Shown here: positions 41,833 to 54,600 of the stretch, piece by piece
How positions within the stretch are numbered: position 1 is the stretch's first letter
Layout of the letters: each line of letters begins with the position of its first letter
The notes under the pieces: model-generated
Databases searched by the model: none
Seen by the model: the letters and a program-made list of their open reading frames with translations, nothing else
Told to the model about the DNA's origin: nothing
NCBI GenBank assembly: GCA_949130485.1
Contig: OX422201.1
Coordinates: forward strand, 4,252,516-4,316,515
DNA from: Agelas oroides
Lineage: Eukaryota; Porifera; Demospongiae; Agelasida; Agelasidae
Direction of reading: 5' to 3'
DNA: 64,000 bases
Program-made: the position numbers and the translations under genes

Positions 41833-43911
41833 CATGTGCAATGTTTGTGCAGTTAGATATGAAAACTGCACAACTTAACACAGGAGCTTGCTAGATGCTA
41901 CACACATGCACACACATGTATTACATGTATACTGTGTATTTTGATGTTTGTTAAAAACTGCATACTGTAATACGGCTTACATGGGGGGTAACACTATTTA
42001 CCTCAGTGCACCCATACAGACATTTGTATCTACTTGCACTGCACAAATCCATCAGAGTACAGCAGGCCTGTATGACATGATTGTGTTCCAGCGTTTGACG
42101 GTCTGACTCGTGAGACCAGGGATAATACACTACTACAATCGCCAGCGTGCAAACTTCCGGGATTTTAATTTCAGAGGCGGGGTTACTTCCTGTCGGAAAA
42201 TGGCGTCCGTGACAGTCCACATTTCTAGCGATGTTTTTCCTCTTGTCGAAGATAGCGAAAGGAAAAGACACGCTGTTTCAAGGTAAGCAGGGATATATAT
42301 GTAAGAAAATATATCTAATCTTGACTGAAAACGGCATGCAAAGAAGAAATCGTGTGTAACTGACATTTAATGAACCGTCGAATGGGAAGTTGAGGGGGTT
42401 ATCAGCTTCCTTGCAGCGGGAACACGGGTATTGGTGCTATTAACAGTTAGCTATGGGACTACTGAACTAGCAAAACAAGTTTTAAGTTTGTGGGTGAAGG
42501 TTAATGGAAATGGCACCAGGTTCTATTGCCCTGAGTTGGGTGACCTTTCTGTAGGATGTGCACATATGGGTGTGCATAAAGCATTGACACTATGTTTCTA
42601 ACTCAAGATTATTTTCTTCACCAAACTCATGTCCCACACTCTACTCTAGAGGAGTATTCAAGTATCTTAGATCATCATCAAGCTTACTTTCTGCATCGTC
42701 GTCTGATCTACTTCAAAATCTGTCACTGTTTCATACCTGTTTGTTGGTTCTCTGGACAATGTATAAGCATCATATATATTGCAGCCCTCATTGAGTGGGC
42801 ATTTATTGGATCCCAGAGCACACAGCCTTGGCCTTGTCTGCCATCATACAGTCCTGTATCTGGGCTGTATTTCTCATACATTGATAACCAGACAAAGGAA
42901 CTCGTACCAGAGACTTGCCCGGCAACAAGGGAATCCCGACATCAGTTAGGACCAGTGTTAGCTGCATGGAGATGGAGAATCTGTTCTTCTAGGCCTGATG
43001 CTTGAGATATATCAAGTTGAGATACTTCACCTGCTGCACAGTAGAAGTGGCAACGACTAAAACCGGGTGTTGCAATGGGATGGGTCCAGGTCATTGTGAT
43101 GTGTTACCAATCACAATTACTAGCTTCATCCCTTCTCAGTGTGCCTACAAGCCCAGTGTAGGTACAAGAACAAGCAGCTTAATACTTTGTTAACACAAAA
43201 ATGCACCACTACACTGTCGATGAAATTTAGTATTTCTGCCACCGGATATCACCCCTTTCAGTGCCAGGTACACATACATCTTGTATGTTAGATTTGAACA
43301 TTTTTTAAGCAGTGTTGACCCTTTCCTCCATGCTTCTCTTTCATTATAAGAAGTGTGCACTTTTGACTACTATTCTTACAGAGTGCATTGCATAATTTTC
43401 AGATGGGCCTGGACACCAAGCTAGAGCTGCGATGGTGACATTTGGATGCTACCTGAGCTATATCTGAGTGGATTACTGCCTCTGCTGATTTTCTGTCCTT
43501 CCTGTGAAGTGCTGAACAGTACTTACAGACTCAGTCATATACAGAATACACTTCAGGCCTGGGCTTCTCTGTAGGCTTATCTTTCATGCAGCATTACATT
43601 TTCCCATTCCTGCATGCATCTACTTTGACACACTGTTTACATCATTTACTGTACTGGAACACAGAAACTTATGTGAAGCCTAAGTACAGTATTCTCCTTT
43701 CTTCGATGCAATGGCTGTCCTGGTGCTGGTTAATAGAAATGGCACCAACTTTGATGCAGAAGATGTAAATTGTCAGTCAAATCCAGTTGTTAGGGCATAT
43801 CTTTCGTTCTGAGTTACGTAACGTATCCATGTGAGACTAATGCAGCGCGCGGTGGCGCTACGGTGGGCGTGGTAGGCCACCCACGTGTTTTGTCATAAAC
43901 AATATGGCAGT
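41833..43911. other. Intergenic between TCHP and the MATH-RING gene
   Basis: Apart from the candidate first exon at 42200 I recognise nothing coding. The words GGTTAATGGAAATGGCACCA (42500) and GGTTAATAGAAATGGCACCA (43727) are a repeated pair about 1.2 kb apart. Sequence just before 43912 (GCGCGCGGTGGCGC, CACGTG) is GC-rich and looks like the promoter of the next gene. Confidence 0.5.
42200..42282 (+). CDS. Candidate orphan first exon
   Basis: ATG at 42200 opens MASVTVHISSDVFPLVEDSE then RKRHAVS and ends in AAG|GTAAGC, a good donor in phase 2. It is preceded by CTTCCGG and ACTTCCTGTCGGAAA, which look like ETS-type promoter motifs. The phase would allow joining to the second exon of the MATH-RING gene (45755) as an alternative start, but that would replace the first MATH strand, and no downstream exon of its own was found. 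Origin unresolved. Confidence 0.35.
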
Positions 43912-46900
43912 ATGGACGATTGTAAGTTAGAGTTTGTGGTCCCCAACTTCAGCCAGTTGAACGGTTATGTGACAAGTGAGCTCACAACGATACACAGTCT
44001 TCCCTGGTAAGTGTACTACCACTGAGGAGTTTTTTGTTTAGTATTTTATTCGTGAATAATAAACTACATTGTTCTGAGAGGTTTCCGTTCTCTGTAGTCT
44101 AAACTCCCAAGGGTTAAAGGCCCCGTCTCGCAGCATAACATAAAGCAATAATCGTGTAGTAGGCATATCACGCTTTCATTGCTTTGTAAGATCGATGCAA
44201 GATACGACAGAAAAAGCATATTATCTGAGTGCATATCCATATTTATGGCCCCATTTCCCAGGCTCTCCTTGCAATAAAGTAGTCTGGCAAAACCACATCC
44301 GAGTGCGAAGCACGGGGGGGGGGGCTGGTTGCAAGCCTATATTGCGCTATATACCCACTGCAGAAATTTTGCAGTCCAATCAGATGGCAGAACACACAAT
44401 TACAACATAGGGTTATCGACAAATACGATAAATACAGGGCGAGGGGAGAGTCTGGGAACGAGGCTAAGGCTGCCGTATAAAGACTACAAGTCCAGTGAAT
44501 ATTTACTTAGCCTCATTCCAAGGCTTGACTGTGCCTCTGTGAGCTGGGCTTTATCATTGTAAGAGTAAGACCCAAGTATCTATGGCTTTATGGACAGAAG
44601 GCCCTTTGTCTACAGTTGTGACATCGCTCAGACAATTCATAAATTATAGTTGTCCTCAGCAGTGTTGAGCTAATTTTGTAGTTGCTAGTTGTACCTTCAC
44701 ATAGGCTAAGGATCACGGCGCTCCTTAGTTCTGGCTGTAGGGCAACTGTTGAGGGTCTGCCCAATGTTCATAGTTCGTCTACAACACATAACACTGTCAG
44801 AGCTACCTCACTGGATGGCAATTCCACGTGCCGTGTCGGCAAAGTTCAAAGCATTTTCATTTCCGGTCAATTAAAAGTTATTCCGCTATTCCGTTATTCC
44901 GTTATTCCGTATTCCGCGTTTTACCGACTCCCGCTAGGGAACTGGGCTACACTAACCCGAAGCCTAAAATCAAAACGTATTAGGCATTACATAATCTATG
45001 TGATAATTGCATTCCTATGCAATATAGGCTTGCAACCAAGACCCTTGTGCTATATATGCTTGGGTCTGGCTTTGCCAGACTAGCAATAAGGAGGGTGGAG
45101 AGCCTGCATTGTACCCTCATTCCCAGGCCTTCCGACCATCAAATTTTTGCAAAAAAATAGAGGCCCTTTTGACAGTTTGACAGTGATGTGTCAGAGTGTA
45201 TCAAGTAGTTGGAAGGCTTATCATGTGAGTGATGTCAATGTCTACCTATAGGGGATAAATACTCCCAGGCCTCCCTCCCCTCCATTTTTGTGTACTGTAA
45301 AAACTAGACAGTGAGAAGGCCTGGGAACAAGAGTACACTTTATATCACATGTGTGACATCAAGGGCGTAATTCATCACATGGGGTTGGACTAAGCCAGAC
45401 ATGTTCTACCCGTTAGGTTCCATGTCTGACTCACTAAGAATATACCACACTGGTTTGTCTGGTTTATTATAGGTTCTGTAGCAAACTGTTTTCATGCCAT
45501 TGTAGCTACTTTTGGCATGATCGTGAGCTGAGCTATCCACCATGTACAATTAATTTGTGTCTACCTTCTCTCCAACCTTGATGTCATGCATTGTGATAAA
45601 AATACCTGCACCAGGCTCTCCCCCTCCTTACTGTAAAGAACTGGACAGTAGGAAGGCCTGGGAATGAGGCTATGTTTTGCTTACAGTCTCATAGCTTCTT
45701 GCTTGCAAGTGATAAACATATGTTTACCATAGCGCACTTAATATCTATACTTAGGAGTTTGGCAGTGGTGTGTCAGGATGTATCCAGTAGCTCACAAGGT
45801 GGAAGATGCAAAGCACTCGGAGTGTTTTTGCAGTGTGTAAAAGATGTGAAAACTCTTCCATTGTAAGTGTAGCGTCATGAACTCTACGTAGCTCATGAAG
45901 TGCATACACATCTGTTGTCACTGCTCTAATGACAAAACACTTTGGGTAGACCGTATTACTGTGTGAATTTGGTTTTGAAGAATGTGATTATGACTGCAGG
46001 CCAGCTACTTGGCCTGCATGCCTTTGATCTGACATGCTGCCAGCAGACGTCCACCACCAACAGTTTGTACTCAGCCATTTTGTCTTATTCTCCTCCCGAA
46101 TCATCATGTGTTATAGGCTTTGACTATTGAACAAATAAGTTGGAAGCATGAGGAGCAACCAGACGCAGTACAACTCCACTTTGACCCCCCACCAAGCTTT
46201 TCATTCCCTCAGTTTCCTAGTGCAAGCAGTGAAAACTAAGCAAACAGGACTGACGACAGCATCGTTTGTTACTGCTCTACATGTGATTACTTTTTTTTTA
46301 GTTTACACTGTTAACATAAAAAGAAAATTGAGAGGAAACAGCAAAGTATTGGAGAGGGCTACGTATTAGGGCAATGACAGTAACAATAGTACAATGCATA
46401 CATACTGTCTTTACAGTTCCTATAACATACATAAGTATGAATTTAATTTTTCTCTTTCTACTTCAGAGGCTGGAGTGTTGCAACTCATTCCACCATGACT
46501 CTTGTCAACCAGAGAGACCCCAAGAAGAGCTACTCTAAAAGTATGTCAGCTGCAGTGGGATAGTGCTTTAAGATAACTTATCATTAGGCCACAAATTATG
46601 CATACTCTCTAAAGAATTATGCTTGCAGCAGTACTTATAAATTCAGTAGTCCCAAATAACTGTTGGACTGGATTATCCTTACATCAGTGCTATCATGCAA
46701 TTAGTCTCACTCTTAGGCCTCCCTTGTTTGACAATAGTACCGGATGCAGAAGAGCAGCAAAAAGCAAGGTCTCATTTATCATGTGAATGACATCAGGTGG
46801 ATGGATGTAAGGTGGATGTAAGGTGGATGTATAGGGAGGCCAGAACGAACCCAACTTTAAGTATTCCACAGGTGGTCAAAACTCCAGATGTTTGTGCGGT

Positions 46901-49900
46901 GGAAACTGCTTAGCTTCACCAGAAACTCACTTTCAAGCTTAGTGCATGCATATTTAAACACAATCCCCCCATATCCACTTCACATCCCCCTGACAACATT
47001 GAATAAGACCAGGTCTTTTTTTAGCCACTCTTCCACCTCAGTGTGTGTAATATGGTCAACACAAATAGAAGAGTAAATAACGTGGGAGGCTTTGGAATGA
47101 GGCTAGTTATCAGTCTTACACAACCTTGATATGTATATATAGTTACTTTGTGCTTCCTAGCATGTGTGATAACTATATCTATCATGACAAGTCATAGCAG
47201 AGAGATTGAGTCCGTACCTAACCTGGTATATATGTAATAATCGAGGCCTGTCAAATGTTGTTGCTAGTCCGACCTGTTATATCTAGTTTCGTGTTCTTCA
47301 GTCTTTACACTTTCTTAGTGAGCTGCTTCACCATGGAGCCTATATAACTGTTTTGTGTATTTCTTACATGTTGTCCAGAGTTTGATCACTGCTACTGTGC
47401 CAAATCAATGGACTGGGGCTATAGCTCATTCATGAAATGGAAGGTAAGCTACTTTGTCTTGGCATGCTATTCCTTCTCCATGTGCAGACATACATACATA
47501 AGATAGCTACAGCTACACAGCAAAATTAGTTGCCTTGTACTAGGGCACTCAGCTATTAAGATTCTGTCAACTTGTTCTTTACAGGATGTTACAGATGCCT
47601 CCAAGGGATATCTGAAGGATGATAGGATCATACTGCAAGCTTACATTGCCAAATCTAAGTATGTGTACATAGCATGACAAGTTCGACATGTAGTACATAG
47701 GTACTGCCTCATACAATTTTGTTTCCTTACAGTACCTCCCCAAGTCCCCAGGAGTTTGATAAGACTGTCTCGGTTCTTGCCTGCCCTATGTGCCATGACG
47801 ACTTTCAAGAAGGAGGAAAGAAGCAACCCATGAGTCTCAAGTGTGGCCATACCTTCTGTCTGGGTATGTGTACTGATGCTGCACTGCTGTTGGATCAACA
47901 CTAAATTATGATAGTGCTTGAGTACTGGATAACTAACTGTCTGATAATTATAAACATAAATTATCGGTGTCATAGTGTACAGTGTCCCATGACAAAATAT
48001 CTCCTCCCTTGTGAGAAATAGTTTGCCACTACTACTGTTATCTTTGCAGTGATGTAAATACATGGAGCATCCTTGAATGCATGTATCTTAGCTACTGTGT
48101 GATTGGTCTTATACTTGGTACAGATGTAGAATCTACCTAGTGGATTCTACATCTGTACCAAGTACATTAAATGCCAATCACACAGCTGGTAGATTCTACA
48201 TCTGTACCAAGCACATTAAATGCCAATCACACAGCAGCTAAGATAAATGCATTCTCAGAACAGTTAAGGCAGGCTAATACATATAAATTATACACCCATC
48301 AAGTTTTTACATGGTGAATTTAACTTTAAATATCTCATGAACCCATGGCAGTGTGAACATGGGGTTTGTAACAATGACAACAATGATGCTTCCCAATTCT
48401 GTAAATGAAAACAATTTGTTGTCATGGCAACTAATTAACAGCAGCCGCGCTCGTGTAAACAAGCCGTTTGTAGCAATAAATACAGCAAAACGCGGAACTG
48501 AAGACGTAGCCTTAGAGCTAAGCCATTGTAGCCACTATTACTATAGATCATGGCCTAACAGAAACCAGGTGGCATGAAACAGCTTTCCTTTTTACGGCTG
48601 ATATATAATCGAAAATAGGCAAAAATTGGGGCTTATCGTGTGGTAATTAACTTTCAAAAGTTAAGGCTTTCTCAGCACAGCATTAACAGCACAAATGCCA
48701 CCTGGTTATAACAACTTCAACTCCTCCTGTACACAGAAAAGCCATCAGATCTTGGTTCCACGGTTGACGAGTGTTCCGCATAAACCGCCAAAGACGATCG
48801 GTCATCGTCGCTCGAAATGACTTGAGCTTTACTTCTGTCTTCTGCTTGCAGAAGCACGCGGCTCTCGGTCTCAGTGATATCCCTTCTGAAATTCGGACAT
48901 ACCTACTTCATAATCAGCGCTAAAACAAAGCTCTACAGAAAATACTAACGGTCAGAATAACGATGACAAAGTTAAGACGCTTACACTCGGCAGCCATTCA
49001 GTTTCCGTAAACTATTGCAATATCCTCGCATACTTCCGCATTACGAATAATAAAGTTAAGCCCGCCTTAATCGTTCTGAGTTCGTACATGTGGATTGCTT
49101 TGCAAGAGAGCTGTGAAGAAACAATGTGCAGAAGAGACCGTACATGTGCTCCATGTTGGTCATCTTGGTATAAACTTATGACCTTGGTGTAATATTGACC
49201 AGAGGGCATTACTCCCTCTGTCACTGGTGCATGTTTCCATGTGGATCCATCTATTGTGTTTGTCACTTTCGTTTCTTTGTCACTTTCGTTTCTTTGCATC
49301 TCACAAGATTGCCTACAGAACTGCTCGTCAAAAGCAGATGATGTGATCAAAATCAAATGTTCCAAGTGCAACCAGGAACACCTGGGTTCAGACGAGACAA
49401 AAATGTGGTTTCCAAACCACTCGGTGGTCCAGATCATTGGGAATGTGATTCCTAAATCAAAGCACTTCTGCAAGACTCACCAGCACGACCAGGCCTATTA
49501 CTGTTTTGATGACCAAACACTTGTGTGTATCTACTGTGCCTACCATGGTGAGCATTCCGGTCATGAGTGTGTCCCCATAGAGGAAGCCAGGAAAAGGAAG
49601 GAGAGTGCCCTGCAGGAAGTGAAGCTCCAAGCCTCCAGCAAAGTATCGGAGCTGGAGCGTAGTCTACTGCTGCTAAAGGATGAACAACAGTGGGTGAAAT
49701 CCCAAAAAGAAAGTGTATCACAGTTGGTGGAGGAGTGTTTTCATAACATTGAGGCAGCTCTGCAGAGGCAGAAGGAGCAGCTTCTGCAGGAGTTGAGTGC
49801 ACACACAGCAGACATCAGTGGAGTGTTGGAAACACACATCAAGTATGCTGCACTATGCAATTATGGGTTATACATGTATAGTGAATACAATGTATGCTGC

Positions 49901-50548
49901 ACTATGCATGAATATAATTGGATTATATACGATGTACCGGGGGTATTGCCCTAACTAGCTACTTTGACAACTACTGGGATATCTCTTCTGTATGGCATGT
50001 TATGGTATAATAGCTGGCAGATACCAATTTTATATGGACTTGTAGCAATACCAGCTAGTACTATGAGTTTCATTGCTCATTCTACAGTATTTCAGTGTAC
50101 TATTATTTTTGTGTTTGAATGATGTTCATCCATCAATAATTATTGCAGCAAGCTTGAGAGAAAAACTACAGATATGAGGGCTGCCCTGAGTAAGTATTCC
50201 ACCTGGCAGTCTCTTCCAGCCAAAGATGCCCTTCACCAGTCACAAGCCCTCCACTTTACCCTCAGAAGTATTGCCACTGGATGTGAGGATGTGGAGACGA
50301 TGCCAAGAGCCACTACCAAGATCTCATTTGAAGCGCCTTGCTCTGATGTTCTTACAACACTGGGTCATCTAGGCAGATTCAAGATTGCTCCAAAAGGTGG
50401 TGATGAACAGCACACAAAAAAGAACAAGTTGCCAAACAAAAACAAGGAACAACTTTCACAAAACAGTGTACATGAAGCTCACAGTCATGTTGTACAAGAC
50501 ATAGAAGGCCAACCTCCAAACAAAAAGAAAAAACTCGTTTTCAATTAG
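43912..50548 (+). CDS. MATH/TRAF (USP7-like) - RING - B-box - coiled-coil protein, likely E3 ubiquitin ligase
   Basis: Eight exons: 43912-44006, 45755-45862, 46467-46540, 47379-47443, 47585-47658, 47733-47863, 49308-49842, 50149-50548; in phase, 493 aa. Aa 4-137 form a MATH domain closest in pattern to the USP7 TRAF domain: LPW, ALGVFLQC, GWSVATHSTMTLVNQRDPKK, MDWGYSSFMKWKDVTDASKG, YLKDDRIILQAYI (USP7 has [20 protein letters not shown]). A C3HC4 RING follows at aa ~155-200 (CPMC, LKCGHTFCLDC, IKCSKC). A B-box lies near aa 240-275 (HFCKTHQHDQAYYC, CIYCAYHGEHSGHEC) and a coiled coil at ~280-350. The tail is basic, with PNKKKKLVF as a possible nuclear signal. TRIM37 has RING, B-box, coiled coil and then MATH; here MATH comes first. 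Exon 7 uses an AAG acceptor. Confidence 0.88.
45112..45335. mobile_element. Inverted-repeat element with an exon-2-like fragment inside
   Basis: Left end TACCCTCATTCCCAGGCCTT, right end AAGGCCTGGGAACAAGAGTA. At about 45178-45212 lies AGTTTGACAGTGATGTGTCA then GAGTGTATCAAGTAG, similar to the start of coding exon 2 of the surrounding gene (AGTTTGGCAGTGGTGTGTCA, GGATGTATCCAGTAG at 45756). A second partial end (GGAAGGCCTGGGAATGAGGC) sits just before that exon at 45651. In intron 1 of the MATH-RING gene. Confidence 0.55.
48075..48254. repeat. Large imperfect palindrome with a duplicated arm
   Basis: GAATGCATGTATCTTAGCTA at 48075 through GGTACAGATGTAGAATCTAC pairs with a right arm ending GCAGCTAAGATAAATGCATTC at 48254. 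The right arm contains ATTCTACATCTGTACCAAG and CCAATCACACAGC twice (48151-48186 and 48193-48234). In intron 6 of the MATH-RING gene; probably a MITE with internal duplication. Confidence 0.75.
48562..48712. mobile_element. 150-bp MITE in MATH-RING intron 6
   Basis: AAACCAGGTGGCATG near 48571 and ATGCCACCTGGTTAT near 48696 are inverted ends; interior AT-rich. The adjoining stretch 48740-49010 is richer in GC than its surroundings; short frames there show no recognisable domain. Confidence 0.5.
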
Positions 50549-51694
50549 TGTATTTCCTATACCTATAGCAAGTTGTTTATCTGTATGAGGACCAAATTTA
50601 GTTTTTGCTTGCATGCATTCAGAAATTCAGTGTTACAGCTGGTGATCTTAAAACAAAACAAACAAACAAACAAACAAAAAATGATCCATGCCCATCATCT
50701 TTGCTTAGTAGAATGAACTGTTGTCAGATATGTCTGAAGTTTGAGGTTTGAATTTGTATTCTGATCAGATGTTCTGAGAGATTGACCTGGTTATACCATA
50801 TAAATATGCAGTAAGAATGTCATGTATCGGGGATTTAAATGGTCTTTGCCTGTCCAATGAGCAATAGAATGTGCATGCTGCTATTGAGGAACTTGATGTA
50901 GTCTACCACATTGTTATTGTACTGGTATTAAACTTTTTGTGCTTATCAACTAGAGCATACAGAAATGCACTGTCAATGCATGCACCATCCTTGGTTCCAA
51001 ACCCAAATTGAGCATGCATTTTCATAAGTCAAAGAATGCATATGTGCTTCACATAAGTAACTTAGGCATGGGTTCCAAGAAGTCAGGTCACTCAGGTGGG
51101 TGTGATGGAAGAGCTAAAGCTAGGATCTATATAGTATACATAGATGTCGCTTCAAAGAATTCAGACAGGTACAGTGCTCCAAAGCAAAAGAGCAAAATTT
51201 TTCAAATTATATAGTAAAGCCCTCCTATCATCTTATTTACACATATAAACGGTACAAATCATCGTTATTTGCACGTACACGGCCTGCGCTGCGAGTTTAG
51301 CTTCTCTATATACTTGCCATACTTAAGAAGAGCCGTTGTGACATCACAGATAATTTGTGATGTCACAGATATGTACTACGATGCTAAAAAACCATCAGCC
51401 AGCTAGAATTTATCATATTCGAACCGAGTATTAGCTAGAAATTCGGTTAACTAGGCTTTGTGGAAAACGTGGCAAGCTCAACTACAACCGGTTCTTCTCA
51501 GAGCCAACTCACAACTATAAGTATATATATGTATATGAAGTATCTCAGGCTAAGTGACATTAGGGCCCAAGGAGATCATATACCAGCAGTTGGAATTGAG
51601 TCTTTCTGCAGATTGTTTCTAGAGTAGTGACATGTAACAAATTAATGTCCTCACTTGCCAGAAGAGTGGTTATTATAGCTAGTAACAGTTCCTA
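50549..51694. other. Convergent gap between the MATH-RING gene and VWA8
   Basis: Contains the 3' end of the MATH-RING transcript; ATTAAA at about 50926 is a possible poly(A) signal. A short palindrome, TGACATCACAGAT with ATTTGTGATGTCA, sits near 51340-51367. An (AAAC)n run lies at about 50653-50680. No gene recognised. Confidence 0.5.
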
Positions 51695-54600
51695 TTACAT
51701 CAAAGTTGAAGATAGTATCTGTTGCAGGATTTGTGGCAGTTCTCTGTTATCCATGCACACAAATGACCTTCCAGCTGGAAGAGCTTCCTTTATCCTGCAT
51801 GGAAAGTAGTCAGTTGGTGGATCATGCACACACAACTGTATACTGATTGTATTTACTAGGTCACTAGTACACAAGTAAGCTATATACCCACTTCATACTA
51901 CACGTACACAAGTCATATATTAAATTCTATCCTCTCTTATTAATTAATATAACTACACTATGGTAACACCACTTACATACCTTTTAGCCTGATCTCCTAA
52001 TGAACCAATAAATATAGCATATACATTCACACGAGGGTCAGAGTTCATCAGAGCTGCAAAATGCTTCGGTTTGATTCCATAGCGTGAAAAATTGGCATCA
52101 CTGAGCACTATGACAAAGTAGTCATCTCCCACATGTTTGGTGACCTGCTCTATTGCAGTCCTTGTTGCTTCCATAGTATGATCACCAGACCAGCAAAACT
52201 GAGATTCTGCTATCATGGCCTATACATACAAGCAAGGTAATACATTGTGATACACTGTCAGGCATACTTTAGGATGCAGTGATTCCCGTACCTTCAGCAC
52301 CTGTAGCCTTTCCTTGTCATTGCTAGGAGGGTTAGACGAATTAACAAAGGGAACCTCATCAGAATCTCCCGAGTGTCCCACTATGTCCAGCTGCACAATT
52401 AAGGTGAAGCATACGCAATCAACATACCTATATCTGCACTAACATTGACAGTACAGGTAGTATGGGCTGCTTGGCCCAATTAGCCTCTTATGGCCTATAG
52501 TAACAAACCTTGAAGTTTCTCTGATTGTCAAAAGCTTCCATTACCATCAGTGCTGCTTCCAGTGTTCTCTCAAGTCGTCCATCATAACCATTGAAGCGGT
52601 ACATGCTACCACTCACATCCACCACCAGCCTGATGTGTTTTGGGTACACCTGATCTGAACCAAACTGGTGAGTGGATGTACAAGGACTCATTATAAAAAT
52701 ATACCAACAATAATGCGGTACAGGTAGCTAACAGAGGCAGCACTAGAAGCTTTGTTCAGCAATGAATCACCTCAGGTGTCCTTTCTCCCCTTCTCTTGTA
52801 GATAGCTCTTTCTCCTGTCAGCCCTTCTATGAGCTTTGTGGAACAAGAAGTGAAACCAAGCTGCATAAGTTACATCTTGAAGTGTCCTTATTAGACAGTG
52901 TACAGAACTCATACTACCTTTCCATCATCCAGGTCTCCTGAAGTCTGGTGTCTCAACCACTGTCTTTCAGTATTGGTTGACTACAGAATCCATACAGAGT
53001 AAGTTTTAACATCCTGGGCCAGAGCTCAAAGAGTATGATAAATACATTCACAACAAAAACATTTTCCATGCACAGAAAATCCTATTGCAGTAAATAAGCC
53101 CAGCTATCCCCATGCATGTCAGAAGCATTAGACTAAGCAAGCTGAACAAGTTACAATTCAACTACTGTTCTTTAGCTTAGAAGTGATAATTTCTGTAGCA
53201 GAGTATCAAGGTTTATTACACAAATAGTAATCACCATGCAGTATTTGAATACCAAGTTAGGTGATTGAACTACTAGTGAGAATTTCATTGTGAAATTACT
53301 TACCCGCCACCTTAATACCTATTACTATTTGTAATGTTTGCATGAACCCTGTGCTCAAATTGACTATTACTACAGACATAAAAAAAAGTGGGCAGCGTTT
53401 GATGTATTTGTTCAAAATAAAGCAGCACTTGAATACACATACATTCTTAGCATAATGAGCAGTCCTATGGAGAGGAATAGGCTTAAATTTGTGGTTTACA
53501 AGAAAAGTAACTCAAAGTGAGAAAAGGACTCACCTTTATAGCATCCAGCATGATCCTGAGTGTTTGAATCTGCCTGCGGACCTTACTCAGCATTCTCTGG
53601 TACATCTCAGCATCATGTTCACTCATCTCAATCTCCCTGAGCCTATACCAATGTAGACAATGATTCTGCACAGATTTGTACTGATGAAGAGAAAATCATG
53701 CATGAAACATCAAGGATCTACGTGAAATTCAAACATAAAGCCACTGACAATCCTTGGGCAGAGAGGGTTACAGTAACATTGCCTGTAGAGTCCTTCATTC
53801 TTCCCACAGCTGGACATGGCTGAGGTAGGGTCCAATCGTGACACAAGGTGGTGTCCTACTAACAGTGTATAATTCCTACAGATTAGATGACTCTTGTCTG
53901 ATATTAACATGAATAGACACTAAGTCAGGCTAGGCCAATGTTACTGCATGCAGATTGTCTGTCACATTATTGCCCATGGGTTTAAGTGTCTTGGTTTGTG
54001 TCCTGTAGATCTGTTTCTCACTAAGCATTTAGCTACACTGTCTTCTCACTTTTGCAGCATCACAGTTAAAATGAATATTGAACTATACCTTTCTCTGTGT
54101 GCCTTTTGTCCCATTTCTCTAGCAGCTCTTTTAACCTGAGAGCATAATCAAAAATAAAAACCTTGAAATAGGAGTCTGTAACAAATAAGTCAATAGTTCA
54201 CAAAACAGCACCTATTATATGTTGGCAGATTATACGTAGCTCAGCTAAGTAGCTTCCTTCCCAGGTTATCAGCAATTTTGGCAATTGGGAACAAGCATGC
54301 ACTAAAAGTCTTTCCAACTTGAGTTGTTGTATAGCTGTGCATGACAAATCAGTTGAGATTAGGCTAGTCAATCCCACATCCAACTTCTACATATAGGTAT
54401 AGGGCTTTTTTAAGACAAAAACCAGCAGTGCAGGGTCTGATAAATGGGCTGGATGAAAGTGTACACAATGGAATGTTTAATTTTTTTCTGCTTTCTGAGC
54501 ACCACATCTACAGGTACAATAGCATGTACATACCTCCTCAGGAACATTCTCCTTTTCCCAATCAGAGACTTGGTATAAAGGGTGTCCTGCATCTAGGCGG

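Noticed and set aside
42592-43005. 137-aa frame as a gene
   Set aside because: No conserved motifs, and joining it to the 42200 exon gives an immediate stop.
48773-49010. Minus-strand mini-gene beginning MAAECKRLN
   Set aside because: A 25-codon frame with no supporting exons; local GC-richness alone is not enough.
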